Positions 1 to 9,050 of a stretch of DNA of 11,538 nt are shown piece after piece. The translations under genes were made by a program, and so were the position numbers. The notes under the pieces are model-generated. The model was not told where the DNA came from and ran no database searches. It saw nothing but the letters and a program-made list of their open reading frames with translations. Every line of letters begins with the position of its first letter. Position 1 is the first letter of the stretch. Origin of the DNA: Scenedesmus sp. ARA3 (taxonomy: Eukaryota; Chlorophyta; Chlorophyceae; Sphaeropleales; Scenedesmaceae); the NCBI GenBank assembly GCA_004335835.1, contig RWJK01000912.1, forward strand, positions 7,154 through 18,691, written 5' to 3'.

Positions 1-915
1 TGTAGGGCGGTTTGTGGTTCGCCCCTTGATGATGTGCGTACTTGCCGTCCCAGCTCTGTTCTTTATAGGTGCATTAAACGTGGCTAAAGCGCAGTTGGCA
101 GCATAATTGAAAGCACGCAACTGCAGCTGCCAGTGCTTGACCACCCTACTTAGGTTGCCATGGATTCACAATTTGCTTGAGTGATCCTTTTATAGGACAT
201 CGCCATCGTTCAGGGCTATAGGTGCCTTGTAGGCTGTCAGCAAGGGTCGCGTGAGCACAGACAAGGACACAGCTGCTCTTACAACACCTTTCTGAAGGGT
301 ATGACGTTTGATCACAACTTCAGAGGGGTTGAGGTGTAACTTGCTGCAAGTGCAGGTACAGCTTAGGGCTGTACAGACCCAGTTGTCTCTGTACCTGGAC
401 ACCACCACCTCACACCCTAAGAATTGCATCTCGTCCGCGCACACGACACGGCTGGCCCTCGGGCGCTGGTCAATTGCTTTTCGGATATAACACTACAACT
501 TCCTTGAAGCGGATTTGCGATTGCTGCCGTTTATTTGGCAAAAAAGGCTCCTCATCCAGGCCAGTGCCACCTCAAAGTCTTTCGACTCTATCTCGTCCGA
601 GCATACGGCATGCCCGGCCCTCAGGCGCTGGTCAGACACATTTTGGACATAACACTACAACTTCGTTGAAGCAGATTTGCGATTGCTACGTTCTAAGTAT
701 CCAGGCCAGAGGGTGCCGTGGGATCCCACGCCACCCCCCCAAGATTATGCGCCCAAAATGGACATGCTCCACATCACTGCAGCGCACTACACCAGCGGCT
801 GGAACCGCTGACACTTTCAAAATGCGGCGTGTAGGCAAATTCCACCAGCACACAAGTTCCTTACTTCAAACCGCCCAAGCCTGCGAGCCATCGCTATCAC
901 CAGGTCAACAGCTGG
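1..915. other. Gene-free stretch, probable 3' flank of the quinone oxidoreductase gene
   Basis: I recognise no gene here. The longer open frames are interrupted by low-complexity and repeated sequence and resemble no family I know. The stretch holds an imperfect direct repeat (listed separately). Part of it is probably the 3' UTR of the minus-strand gene ending at 916. The nearest TGTAA motif on that strand is at 279-283, far from the stop, so it is only a weak poly(A) candidate. Confidence 0.5.
428..709. repeat. Imperfect tandem direct repeat, two copies (428-564 and 590-709)
   Basis: Both copies begin with ATCTCGTCCG and end with TCCAGGCCAG. In between they share long matched stretches, including the core AACACTACAACTTC and GATTTGCGATTGCT. 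The second copy is about 17 bp shorter, mainly near its end. A frame on the plus strand reads NTTTSLK-x-ICDC in both copies, but no other sign of coding is visible. I do not recognise the element. Confidence 0.75.
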
Positions 916-1459
916 CTAGCCGAGCGTGTCAGGCCGCAGCAGCAGCTTGCCGGTGGTCTTCCTGCCTGTCAAGTCCTGCTGCGCCTGCGCTACTGCAGAC
1001 AGCGGGTACACCTTGTGCACCTCAGGTACCACCACGCCCTGCTGCACCAGTTGCAGCAGCTCTGCAGTCAAGCTGGCTGTGAGGCCTGGCTCTGCAGCCA
1101 GAGTGCTGAAGAGGCTGGGCCGCATCAGGCGGGCCGATTTCTCTGCAAGCCTGCATGTGAATCAGCAGCATAGGGCAAGGCCGTCGACGGAGAGGCAGAG
1201 CTTTAGGAAGGTGAATAATTTTGTGAGGTGCCGTTGGGTAAAGGCACTATGGTGGATACAACAGCACACAAATAACATTTGCAAACATCTCACTCCAGTC
1301 GCGCAAACACAGCCAACAGATGCAGCACCTGCAGGCACAAGAAAGCTCATGACAGCTGGCGGATCTTATGCTGGCACAGCACACTCCGCATGGTCTCAGA
1401 GCACTGCAAAGTGCCTTCAAGCTCGCAGACAGCTAGGCGCCTGCTGCCGCTGCTGCTGC

Positions 1460-1495
<36 letters not shown>

Positions 1496-1928
1496 ACACC
1501 TGAGCACGTCAAAGGGCTCCGGCTTTCCTGACGCGTTGCCAAAGCAGATGAGCCAGCCCAGGTAGTCCAGGCACTTGAGGCTGGCATCAAACGTGGACTT
1601 GCCCACACCGTCATACACAAACTGCGGCGGCAGCAGGAGCAGCATGTGTTCACAGCGCAGCGTTACTGAGAGGCGTATGGTGATTGTCCAGGTAGCACCA
1701 GCAAGCAAGCAGCATGCCTCAGCAATGACAAATATACAGCTGGAGGCGGCTACGCTATGCCCTGAAGGTAGCGTGCAGGAGAACTCCCATGCAGTGGGCC
1801 AGGATGACCAGTCTGCCATTTGCTCAAGTCCTCACCTTCACACCCTTGCCGTTTGTCAGTTGCATCACGCGCTGCACCACATCCTCATGGCTGTACAGGA
1901 TGACATCGCTGCAGCCGCAGCGCCTGCA

Positions 1929-1974
<46 letters not shown>

Positions 1975-3812
1975 GTCGATTCACCAGAAACGTTGTGCAT
2001 GTCCAGTTGAGCCGTTTCCCATCCAAGGTCGTCCTGACATGTGCATACTCCTGCTTGCTGCAGCAGCTGCTCACTTTGCCACTTCTGCCTTCTCAGGCGT
2101 TGATGTTGTGCCGATGACCTTGGCGCCAATGTGGCTGCACAGCTGGCACAGCAGCTGCCCCGTGCCACCAGCAGCTGCATGCACCAGCACCCAGTCACCT
2201 GCATGCATCGCAACACAAACACTGATGCATAAGCGCGACAGTAATGCACAAGGTCAGCTCCTAGCTGAGACACACGGCAGCAGCTGGTGTCTGCACACTC
2301 ACATGCCTGACGTGTAAATCCAAAGTGCTAGGCAATCACCAGGCTGCCTGTCAGGCTGCAGCGCGCACGTGAAGCCGCAGCAATCCAACCTTCCTGCAGG
2401 CCAGCTACTCGAAGCAACAATACCACCACCAGCTCTGCCCAGAGCCATCTAGCCAAGCCAGCACCACCCACCCCACCTGCAGCAACTTGGCAGGTCGTCT
2501 TCACCATCGACAGTGCCGTCAGGCCCTGCAGCAGCACAGCAGCAGCAGCCTGTGTGCTGACACCTTGTGGCAGCTTGGTGACCAGGCCAGCCTGCGCTGC
2601 TGTAAACTCAGCAAAGCTGCCGCCCAGGGTGGAGCGGGACACATAGCCAACACTGTCGCCGACTGCCAAGCCAGTGACGCCTGCACGCACAGCAGCAACG
2701 CACAGCAGCGCAGCCAGGCAGATGTTTTGAGTGTCACAAAACAACAACATACACTCAATTGTCAAACAACAGCCAGCTTTTTGATGGTTGCGTGCTTGGT
2801 GACCAAGCCAGCCTGCACTGCTGTGAACTCAGCAAAGCTGCCGCCCAGGGTGGAGCGGGACACATAGCCGACGCTGTCGCCGACTGCCAAGCCAGTGACG
2901 CCTGCACGCACAGGCAAGTGCCAACAGCCAGGCCTTATGGCAGGTGGAGTTACACGTGCCAGTAAAATCAAGAAGAAGGGCATTATGTTAGTTGCTTGTC
3001 GTTCAGCTGCAGGAGCGGGCATTACATGTTGCGATGTGCATGTGCTCAGCAGCACAGAAGTAGCGGGCGGAGGTGAATTCGTGTGTAGCTGCTGCATGTA
3101 ATTACATTGTGTACTGTTGTTGCAGTGACAAGCTCACCTGGTCCCACTTCTACCACTGTGCCTGCGCCTTCCTCCCCTAGGCCTGCAGGGAACGTTGAAC
3201 GAGGGTACAGCCCGCTGCGGTGGTATGTGTCAATGAAGTTCACCTGGAAGGCACGTAGCAGCAGCATGTGGCAGTGGCAAAGACACATACCGGTATTGGG
3301 ATGCACCATATGATGTAGCAGTGAGCAGGGGTTGAAATATGCAAGGCAGGGTTCTGCCAGCACTGATTAAACCTACAGCAGCTTTGCGAGTGAAGCGTGC
3401 TGTTGTGCCCATCATGCCATGATGATGGGCATGCGCACACACGCGGATGTGCTGCACCGCAGGCAGCAAGGTGCAGAGCTTGCAGGGAGACCATATTACT
3501 GTTTGTGTGGGAAGTTGCTTGTAAACGAACTGATTGCACTGTGCAGGGCACCCATGCGTTTCCTGCAAGCAAATGCAGCAGCTCACTCACCCCAGCATAC
3601 TCATTCTTGATGACAACCTGGCCCTCCCCTGCGGTCGGCCTGTCGATGTCCGTGTATTTCAGGACCTCTGTACCTCCGTGCTCGGTGAATGTGACCGCTT
3701 TCATGCTGCTGGCCATGGATCTGCAGTGGATTGCGAAAGCTTTGGAACTGGGTGTGGCAGCAGTACACCTGCCAAATGAACGCCTGAACAGCGTGACAGA
3801 AGCTCCACGCAT
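916..3812 (-). CDS. NAD(P)H:quinone oxidoreductase (MDR superfamily, QOR type), seven exons
   Basis: Exons in order: 3812-3591, 3243-3138, 2680-2477, 2198-2075, 1923-1836, 1621-1500, 1150-916. All introns are GT-AG and all phases join, giving 366 residues. The product should reduce quinones or related carbonyls with NAD(P)H. From memory it aligns along its length with E. coli QorA (about 327 residues): NFIDTYHRSGLYP at 76-88, the nucleotide-binding loop AAAGGTGQ at 185-192, VYDGVG at 250-255 and MRPSL at 298-302. I see no structural-zinc cysteine cluster, as expected for QOR-type members. Residues 1-32 are rich in Arg, Ser and Ala with no acidic residue, suggesting a mitochondrial or plastid presequence; a start at Met33 or Met37 would give a bacterial-length enzyme. 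The frame stays open upstream to 3896 but only with GTG there, so 3812 is the first ATG. Intron 2 carries an exon duplicate. The gene is divergent from LSM8. Confidence 0.9.
1441..1495. repeat. CTG/CAG triplet tract at the donor end of quinone oxidoreductase intron 6
   Basis: GCT repeats run purely from 1461 to about 1495, preceded by interrupted CTG/CCG units. On the gene's sense strand this is CAG directly after the donor GTGTG at 1499, so it lies in the 5' part of the intron. Confidence 0.95.
1933..1971. repeat. (CAG)13 tract, read as (CTG)13 on the sense strand of quinone oxidoreductase intron 4
   Basis: Thirteen uninterrupted CAG units on the plus strand. On the gene's sense strand they are CTG units ending a few bases before the CTGCAG acceptor of exon 5 (exon start 1923), where a polypyrimidine tract would normally lie. 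Confidence 0.95.
2762..2911 (-). pseudogene. Duplicate of quinone oxidoreductase exon 3 inside intron 2 (possible alternative terminal exon)
   Basis: Bases 2794-2911 repeat 2573-2690 with 5 differences in 118 positions, all transitions. The copy includes the ten intron bases before the exon and the acceptor, so the duplicate exon would start at 2901 in the same phase. It encodes the same peptide as true exon 3 through ...QAGLVTK, with one Ala-to-Val change; the other four differences are silent. Homology then stops, and the frame reads eleven-odd unrelated residues ending in ...KKLAVV and a TGA at 2762-2764. Spliced from exon 2, it would give a protein of about 155 residues truncated before the nucleotide-binding loop. 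I see no donor for splicing onward. It is either a dead partial duplicate or an alternative 3' exon. Confidence 0.8.
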
Positions 3813-4228
3813 TGAAGAGAGACCTGTTGTCGGACGTAGACCATCTGCTTGTATGCTCAACGTTCCGGCAAGGCGACAAAATACGCAGTTCGTCACTTGT
3901 GTGACTGAACCAGGGCTTGCGTGATAGGGCTTGCCCTGAACGTGCAGTCATGCGCACGGTGTTTGAAACGCTCTGGCAACAGCAATAATCCGACTGAGTC
4001 ATACATTCATCCTCAGTTCGCAAAGATCACGGAAGTTTGGCGGTGCTCAGCGTCCAACCTCTCACATAGCTTGCACCCACTGTCAATACTAGGTTGCGTT
4101 GTTGTGACTTCTGGACTTTAGAAGTGCATCTGGGGCTCGGTGAATTAGCAACTGCACCAGCAGTAGCAGTAGTAGCACCAGCACTAGCAGCATCAGACGG
4201 CCTGTGCCTTCCTCCGTTTGCTGCTGCC
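3813..4228. promoter_or_regulatory. Divergent spacer between the quinone oxidoreductase and LSM8 genes
   Basis: The two start codons face away from each other across about 416 bp, so both promoters and 5' UTRs should lie here, possibly as one bidirectional promoter. A triplet-like run of CAG, TAG and CACCAG units occurs at about 4157-4195. I see no clear TATA box or other recognised element. The assignment rests on gene layout only. Confidence 0.45.
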
Positions 4229-5651
4229 ATGTCTTCGAAGCCAGACGTTATTGGCTTTGCGCACCTGATTGGAGGTATGCCGAGCTAAGCTACACTCACT
4301 CAGTGCGATCTTCAGCCAGTGGCAGGCGTACTGCTACTGCTCCTCCCTCAGCTGCCTGTTGCTCACTGCTTCTCCTGCTGTGCAGAGGTCATTGAGGTCA
4401 TCACAAACGACGGGCGAGTAGTGAAGGTACGCGTCGTTTATGTTCTAGTAGGTTAAATCATCTGCAGCAGGTGCAGCATGCTTTGCCGCTGCCCTGCAGG
4501 AAACAGCTGAGCATGCGGCTGTGGCTGTGTCCAACCCTGCAAGCTCAGCAGTAGCCCGCCCTGCACTTGCAAGATCACTGTTTGTTTGTTAATGCTGATT
4601 ACTGCTGCTGCTTTTGCAGGGCATTCTGCGTGGCTATGACCAAGTCAACAACCTCATCATCCAGGACTGCTGCGAGCTGGTGTTTAGCACTACGGTGCGT
4701 GGCTCACCAAAACACATTGGCTTTGCGCCCGGCTGCTGCTATGCACAGTTCATTGAGGCGCAGCTCATGCTTATTGCTGGCTGGTGTAAATACACGAAGT
4801 TACGTACAAGGCAGCTGCTTTGAGGACGCTGCAGTACAGCAGCGAGCAGTTCCTGCAAGCAAGCAGAGGTGCAGGAGCCCGTCACTTTCTGCAGCTGGCG
4901 TCGCATGCGCTAGCAGAACAGCAAAGCAGCAGCAGAGCAGCAGCTGTTGGCACGCCTTTCCCGCACATTTACAGTAGAAGCTGTGTGCTTGCAGCCATGC
5001 AGTGCATTGGGTGTACATCTTATGTTTGCAACCATGCTGCTGCGTGTTATCTCTGAGGGTGTGTCTACTGGCATGCTCAAGCACATGCCGCCCCTGCTGT
5101 AACATGACAGTTTAAGGCATGGTAAATGCACAACTGCTGTGCTGCTGGCCCCTGTCGATTCTGCTGCTTGCAGTCTGGCGTGCAGATGGCAGAAATGGGC
5201 CTGCAGCTCATAAGAGGAGACAACGTGTGAGTGGCAACACAACACAGTGAAGTTGCTGCGTTATTCTCGCTCGTGCATTTCCAATGTGCTCAAGGATTGA
5301 TGGTGCCGCATCTCGCGACTGACACACAGCAGCGGGCGCTGAACAGTTGCTTGATAAATTATCACATCTTGCTGTTTGCCCCTGCCGCCTGCCGAGCATG
5401 GCTGCTTGCATGTTACAGAGCAGCCGTGCTGCTGCATTGCAGTGAGAGTGGCGGCATGCTATCTGCTGCACTGTGTACTGCCACTGCCAGTGATGCACGC
5501 TCAAACACCTGCTACTGCTGCCTCATCACTGCTGCTGCTGCTGCTGCTGCTGCTGTGCAGTGCTGTCATCGGCGAGGTGGATGACGAGCTGTATGATTCG
5601 CTGGACCTAGACAACATGCGGGCACCACCACTGCGCGCCATCAAGCACTGA
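4229..5651 (+). CDS. LSM8: U6 snRNA-associated Sm-like protein LSm8, five exons
   Basis: Exons: 4229-4274, 4386-4426, 4620-4694, 5174-5226, 5561-5651. All introns are GT-AG and phases are consistent, giving 101 residues (plant and animal LSm8 have about 96-98). LSm8 belongs to the nuclear LSm2-8 ring that binds the 3' oligo-U end of U6 snRNA and supports its role in splicing. Seen directly: EVITNDGR-type start of Sm motif 1 (VIEVITNDGR 17-26), GILRGYDQVNNLI at 30-42 with the D-x-x-N RNA-contact pattern, IRGDNVAVIGEVDD at 67-80 for Sm motif 2, and the LSm8-like tail LDLDNMRAPPL. These distinguish it from LSm1 and other LSm proteins. An oddity is CC at 46-47 where relatives mostly have ESH. The first 13 residues are not conserved, and the start is the first ATG in frame with a good splice partner. 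No TGTAA is visible between the stop and 6364. Confidence 0.93.
5529..5555 (+). repeat. (CTG)9 tract before the 3' splice site of LSM8 intron 4
   Basis: Nine CTG units end five bases before exon 5, followed by TGCAG as the acceptor (exon start 5561). The tract occupies the polypyrimidine position. Confidence 0.95.
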
Positions 5652-6175
5652 ACAGCAGAAGCAGCAGCAGCAGCAGCAGCAGTAGTAACAGCAGTAGCAG
5701 CAGCCAAACGGGTGCCAGCACCTGCAGCGCGGGATGCATCTGCCAATCGTAGCATCCTAGAGCACAACATCCAGCCATGAAGCGCTGTCGAGCAGCAGAA
5801 GCAGTGGCACTGCAGCACCAGCTGAACCCGATCAACAGCAGTGCGCCTTCACGCAGCAGAAGGGAGTCACTGGAGTGCTTCAGCAGCGCTGGCGCTCTAT
5901 TGCGAGGGCTTGCAGCCGAGAGTCTCACAGCGACGCATGTGCAAACAACATTACCAGCAAAGCGTCAATTTGTTTGTTACAAGTGCTGCGGCAGAGTGGG
6001 TGATCAATCTGCTGGCTTATGCACCATGCGCATGCTAGCTAGCGCCTGGCAAGATGCCAAGGCAGTTGGATGGTATGTGTGATATATGGCATGTGCCATC
6101 ATGGTCATCAGCATGGCTGAACCAGCAATTGCTTGGTTGGATCCCAGCAGCAGAGCTCTATGCTGCATGCCCACT

Positions 6176-6180
6176 TTACA
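6176..6180 (-). terminator. TGTAA poly(A) signal candidate for the minus-strand glycine-zipper gene
   Basis: TTACA on the plus strand reads TGTAA on the minus strand, the usual chlorophyte polyadenylation motif, about 185 nt downstream of the stop codon at 6365. A five-base motif is weak evidence without transcript ends. Confidence 0.4.
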
Positions 6181-6259
6181 AAGGATATATGCATATGCAC
6201 GTGCAAATGCAAGCATGGACACTATTCACGCCTGGTGGCGGGCAAGTTAATCCTTTCGT

Positions 6260-6301
6260 GCATGCTCTGATGCCACGCACGCATGCTCTGACGCCATGCA
6301 C
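6260..6301. repeat. Two-copy 21 bp tandem repeat
   Basis: The unit starts GCATGCTCTG at 6260 and again at 6281. The copies differ at two positions. It is too short to classify. Confidence 0.8.
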
Positions 6302-6364
6302 GGGCCAGTAGCACTGCAGACTGCAGCAACGTTATGCGCAGCCGTGCGCTTACTGGCATCTTTC

Positions 6365-6974
6365 TCACTCCCGTGTCTCCTGCACTCCTGGTAACCCTGG
6401 AATCTGTACATTGGCTGCTTGCGCATCACCGCTAGCCGCTGCTGCATCGTCCCCTGGTGCTGGCAGCACCACTGCCTCCACCCTGCCAGCCTCCGAGGTT
6501 GCCTCAGCGGCAGTGATCTGGCCCACTGCGGTACCCAGCAGCGCACCAGCAGCAGCCCCTGCTGCAGCACCCAGCCCTCCTGCAAGCATGCGCAGCGCAG
6601 CATTATGATCAGTATAGATGCAATGTGGTGGCGTGCACGCAGTACGACAGCGCAGCGTGGCAATTATGTTGTGCCTGGCAGTCAGACCATTACTACTCCA
6701 CGTCGTTTGTTGAACAGCAAGCGTAATCTGACGTGCTGCTAGCAGCCTACCTTCTGGCGGGTGGTGTTCCTGACTGAGCAACAGCAGCAGCAGTGCAAGG
6801 CCACTGCTGGCAGTAGCGCCTCTCACCTGTCACGGCGCCTAGCCCAACCGCTCCAGCAGCAGCACCAGTCAAAGCTCCTGCAGTTTTCGCTTTCGAAGCT
6901 ACGCCAGCCCCGTTGTCTGCACTCGCACGCTCTCCACCCTCCATGGGTACTGGGCCTTGCTGAGACTCACTCAT
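6365..6974 (-). CDS. Small glycine-zipper protein A, two exons
   Basis: Exons 6974-6827 and 6579-6365 join through a GT-AG intron in phase 1 and give 120 residues. An acidic and polar N-terminus (1-30) is followed by Gly/Ala-rich segments with regular four-residue glycine spacing: G33, G37, G41, then G56, G60, G64, G68. Such GxxxGxxxG patterns pack membrane helices in glycine-zipper proteins, so two closely packed hydrophobic helices are likely. The tail from about 70 is Ala/Gly/Asp/Glu-rich and looks disordered. I see no signal peptide or catalytic motif, and the molecular role is unknown. It is divergent from glycine-zipper gene B, which has its intron at the same residue. The low-complexity composition makes any family assignment uncertain. 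The start at 6974 is the first ATG and is followed directly by the conserved-looking N-terminus. Confidence 0.75.
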
Positions 6975-7336
6975 TGTTACTGTGTGGGGGAATGTGGATT
7001 GAGGAAGAAGATCTGATAGAGGAAATAAAGTTCAGCTTGTCGTTCACAAAGGTCAAGCTGAGATGATGTTGGACAGCCAGCTCGGACCAGACCAAGGTTG
7101 ACGTGCGACGCAGCAAGAGGACACGAGGACGCAGAACACTCACCACATCAGTCCAGCTGGATCCACTTGAACCTCCAGCTACAGCGATATTTGTCACTGC
7201 GCAAGCACATCTACTGTGACTCACGTCTTCATCGCCGATCTGCAGCACTGCTGAGCTGGTTGTATTCGTTGTCTGTTTGTGCTGTAGCAGCACTGCGATC
7301 AGCTCCGTTCACGAAGGCAACACCTGCTAGATCGTC
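6975..7336. promoter_or_regulatory. Divergent spacer between the two glycine-zipper genes
   Basis: The two ATG codons are 362 bp apart and transcribed away from each other, so a shared or paired promoter is expected here. A perfect 8 bp inverted repeat (TCAGCTTG at 7032-7039 and CAAGCTGA at 7054-7061, 14-base loop) lies in it and could be a protein site or hairpin. No TATA box is clear. Confidence 0.5.
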
Positions 7337-7558
7337 ATGTCCAACACCGGCAGAGATGCTGAGCAGGGCATTCCTACTATTGACCCAGCAGCAGTGAGTT
7401 TGCTGTATGACAGATCGCACTCCGTTCACAATTTGCAGTGCCAGCCGCTAGCAGGTGCATGATCAACAGATGTTTCAGCCAAACTAATCAGCACAGTTGT
7501 CGTGTCAGCTTTACACCTCCTGCAGATGCCTGAGCATGCACCTCTGCTGCTGCTGCTG

Positions 7559-7643
<85 letters not shown>

Positions 7644-8532
7644 AGGCTGACCAGGGTCAATACAAGTCAATGGGCGAGGGTGCAGCTGGTGGGGCTGGTG
7701 CAGGTGCTGCATTTGGCGGAGCAGTAGGAGCAGCAGGTGGGGCTGCGCTGCTGCACACCGTGTGCCGTGACGGCACCAGTGCTGTGTCAGCCATTGCTGC
7801 ATTGGACAGCTGCAGGCTGATGTCTGCTGATGCAGGTCGCGGGGGTGTAAATGGGCACCAGCAGCAACGACCAGCTTTCTGCGGCACACCACGTGTGCAT
7901 GTGCATCCACTGGTGGTGGCTGCAAGAACACAAAAGAATGCATCTAAAAGCTTCAGAGGCAAAGGAAAAGAACGATATCTGCTGAAAAAGGCACTGCCGT
8001 GCATGCATGCGTACACATGACGCTGACTGTTCGCAGGCGGCCCTGTTGGCAGCGTGCTGGGTGCAGCAGCTGGGGGCCTGGCAGGCGCTGTTGCTGGCGG
8101 CACTGTGGCCACACAGCGCGGCCCTGAGGGTGCTGCTGTTGACATGAGCAAGGTGGCGGCCAATGCAGGTGGGTGAGATTGTACTATGATGACAGTTCTG
8201 TTGTGTGCTTGGCAGCGACAGCAATGTCCTGCATGCCGTGCTGGCAGCTGCGGATGACTGATGTCTCACCATTCATATCAAAAGCAGGCGAAGCTGCATT
8301 GTAGGTCAACTACACAGTGTGCAGGCTGCCAAGCGCATACACAGTGCACTTGGTAACCTACACATCCAGTGCTGTACATTTTTTCCTGCTTGCTGCAGCT
8401 GGCGAGCCCAACAGCACGGCTGACACCAAGACAGGCGCAGGCACACCGGTGATGGCCCCAGACACTGGTGCCCCGGGGCCTGATGTGGGCAAGGCAGCAG
8501 CAACAGTGGCTGACGCGATGCGCAGCGAGTAG
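7337..8532 (+). CDS. Small glycine-zipper protein B, four exons
   Basis: Exons 7337-7393, 7646-7736, 8037-8168 and 8399-8532 join through GT-AG introns (phases 0, 1, 1) and give 137 residues. Regular glycines every four residues at 35, 39, 43, 47 and then 54, 58, 62, 66, 70 form two glycine zippers, which predicts a tightly packed pair of hydrophobic helices, probably in a membrane. Residues 1-30 and 73-137 are polar, with Pro, Thr, Asp and Gly, and look disordered. There is no enzymatic motif, and function is unknown. Reading through the donor after exon 3 would meet TGA within three codons, so retention of intron 3 would truncate the tail. Intron 1 contains a very long CTG tract directly before exon 2. 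A plus-strand TGTAA at 9016-9020 may end the transcript. The short first exon is chosen from phase and a good GTGAGT donor and is the least certain part. Confidence 0.72.
7544..7642 (+). repeat. (CTG)5-CTC-(CTG)27 triplet expansion before exon 2 of glycine-zipper gene B
   Basis: Five CTG units (7544-7558), one CTC, then 27 uninterrupted CTG units (7562-7642) run straight into CAG, which serves as the acceptor of exon 2 (exon start 7646). Read as protein it would be poly-Leu, poly-Cys or, on the other strand, poly-Ala; I treat it as intronic because the flanking exons splice in phase around it. A tract of this length is likely to vary between individuals. Confidence 0.95.
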
Positions 8533-9015
8533 AAGCAGCACAGGAGCGCCACACCTCTTCGCAAAGATCATAGGCACACCAGCCTGCATGGCAGCTGTGG
8601 CAACAGCTACGTACTGAGTGCATACATTCAGGGGTTCAACCCCAAGTTCAGGTTCATCGAGTGCAGCGGCTGCTGCAGCATGCTTGAAGCAATGCCAGCA
8701 GTGTGCCACTGCGGCAGTGGCGCGGACGCGGTGCTGTTGGTTGTTGGTTGGAGTTGTGTTGAGTTGCTTGTGCATGGGGCTCTGCGGCTGCAGCCATCGC
8801 ATATTCATATTTCCAAGGTCGTTCGTGCGCTGCTGCACATTACACCCCCGCAGCGCACAGGTTTCTTAACAGCATGCGAAGGTCGCTCCCAGCATAGCAT
8901 CGTGCGTGTGCAGCGGCTCTGCCGTGGCACATCATCTACTTGGTTCGTCTCTGTACCAACACCAGTGTCCATCACGCCCGGGATGCACATGTATGGCCCC
9001 ATATGACCATGGGGC

Positions 9016-9020
9016 TGTAA
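9016..9020 (+). terminator. TGTAA poly(A) signal candidate for glycine-zipper gene B
   Basis: This is the first plus-strand TGTAA I see after the stop at 8532, directly preceded by a 7 bp inverted repeat. It implies a 3' UTR of nearly 500 nt, which is common in chlorophytes. Confidence 0.4.
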
Positions 9021-9045
9021 CTTTGGACTGGCCTGATGTCTGATG

Positions 9046-9050
9046 TTACA
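9046..9050 (-). terminator. TGTAA poly(A) signal candidate for the aminotransferase gene
   Basis: TTACA on the plus strand. It is the first minus-strand TGTAA I see downstream of the stop at 9607, so a transcript ending here would also contain the duplicated terminal exon at 9335-9507. Confidence 0.4.

Larger units (their letters stand above)
5652..6364. other. Convergent intergenic region between LSM8 and the minus-strand glycine-zipper gene
   Basis: No gene is recognised. Just after the LSM8 stop there is a CAG-rich stretch with seven pure CAG units at 5662-5682, likely in the LSM8 3' UTR. A two-copy 21 bp tandem repeat lies at 6260-6301. A minus-strand TGTAA at 6176-6180 (TTACA on the plus strand) is about 185 nt after the stop of the glycine-zipper gene at 6365 and is its best poly(A) signal candidate. 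Confidence 0.55.

Noticed and set aside
474..1082. Plus-strand open frame of 202 codons
   Set aside because: It crosses the direct repeat and overlaps the last exon of the minus-strand quinone oxidoreductase; the composition is unlike a known protein.
3813..3896. Extension of the quinone oxidoreductase start to 3896
   Set aside because: The codon there is GTG, and no in-frame ATG lies upstream of 3812; a eukaryotic nuclear gene is expected to start at ATG.
4714..4730. 13-base match between LSM8 exon 1 and intron 3 (ATTGGCTTTGCGC)
   Set aside because: One short match with no flanking similarity can occur by chance in a window of this size, unlike the clear exon duplicates elsewhere.
7497..7727. 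Open frames giving long poly-Cys or poly-Leu protein
   Set aside because: They arise from the CTG tract, which lies in an intron: flanking exons splice in phase around it and it ends at an acceptor.
8631..8647. GGGGTTCAACCCC resembling a tRNA T-arm
   Set aside because: The stem does not extend with a seven-base loop, and no other tRNA arms are found around it.
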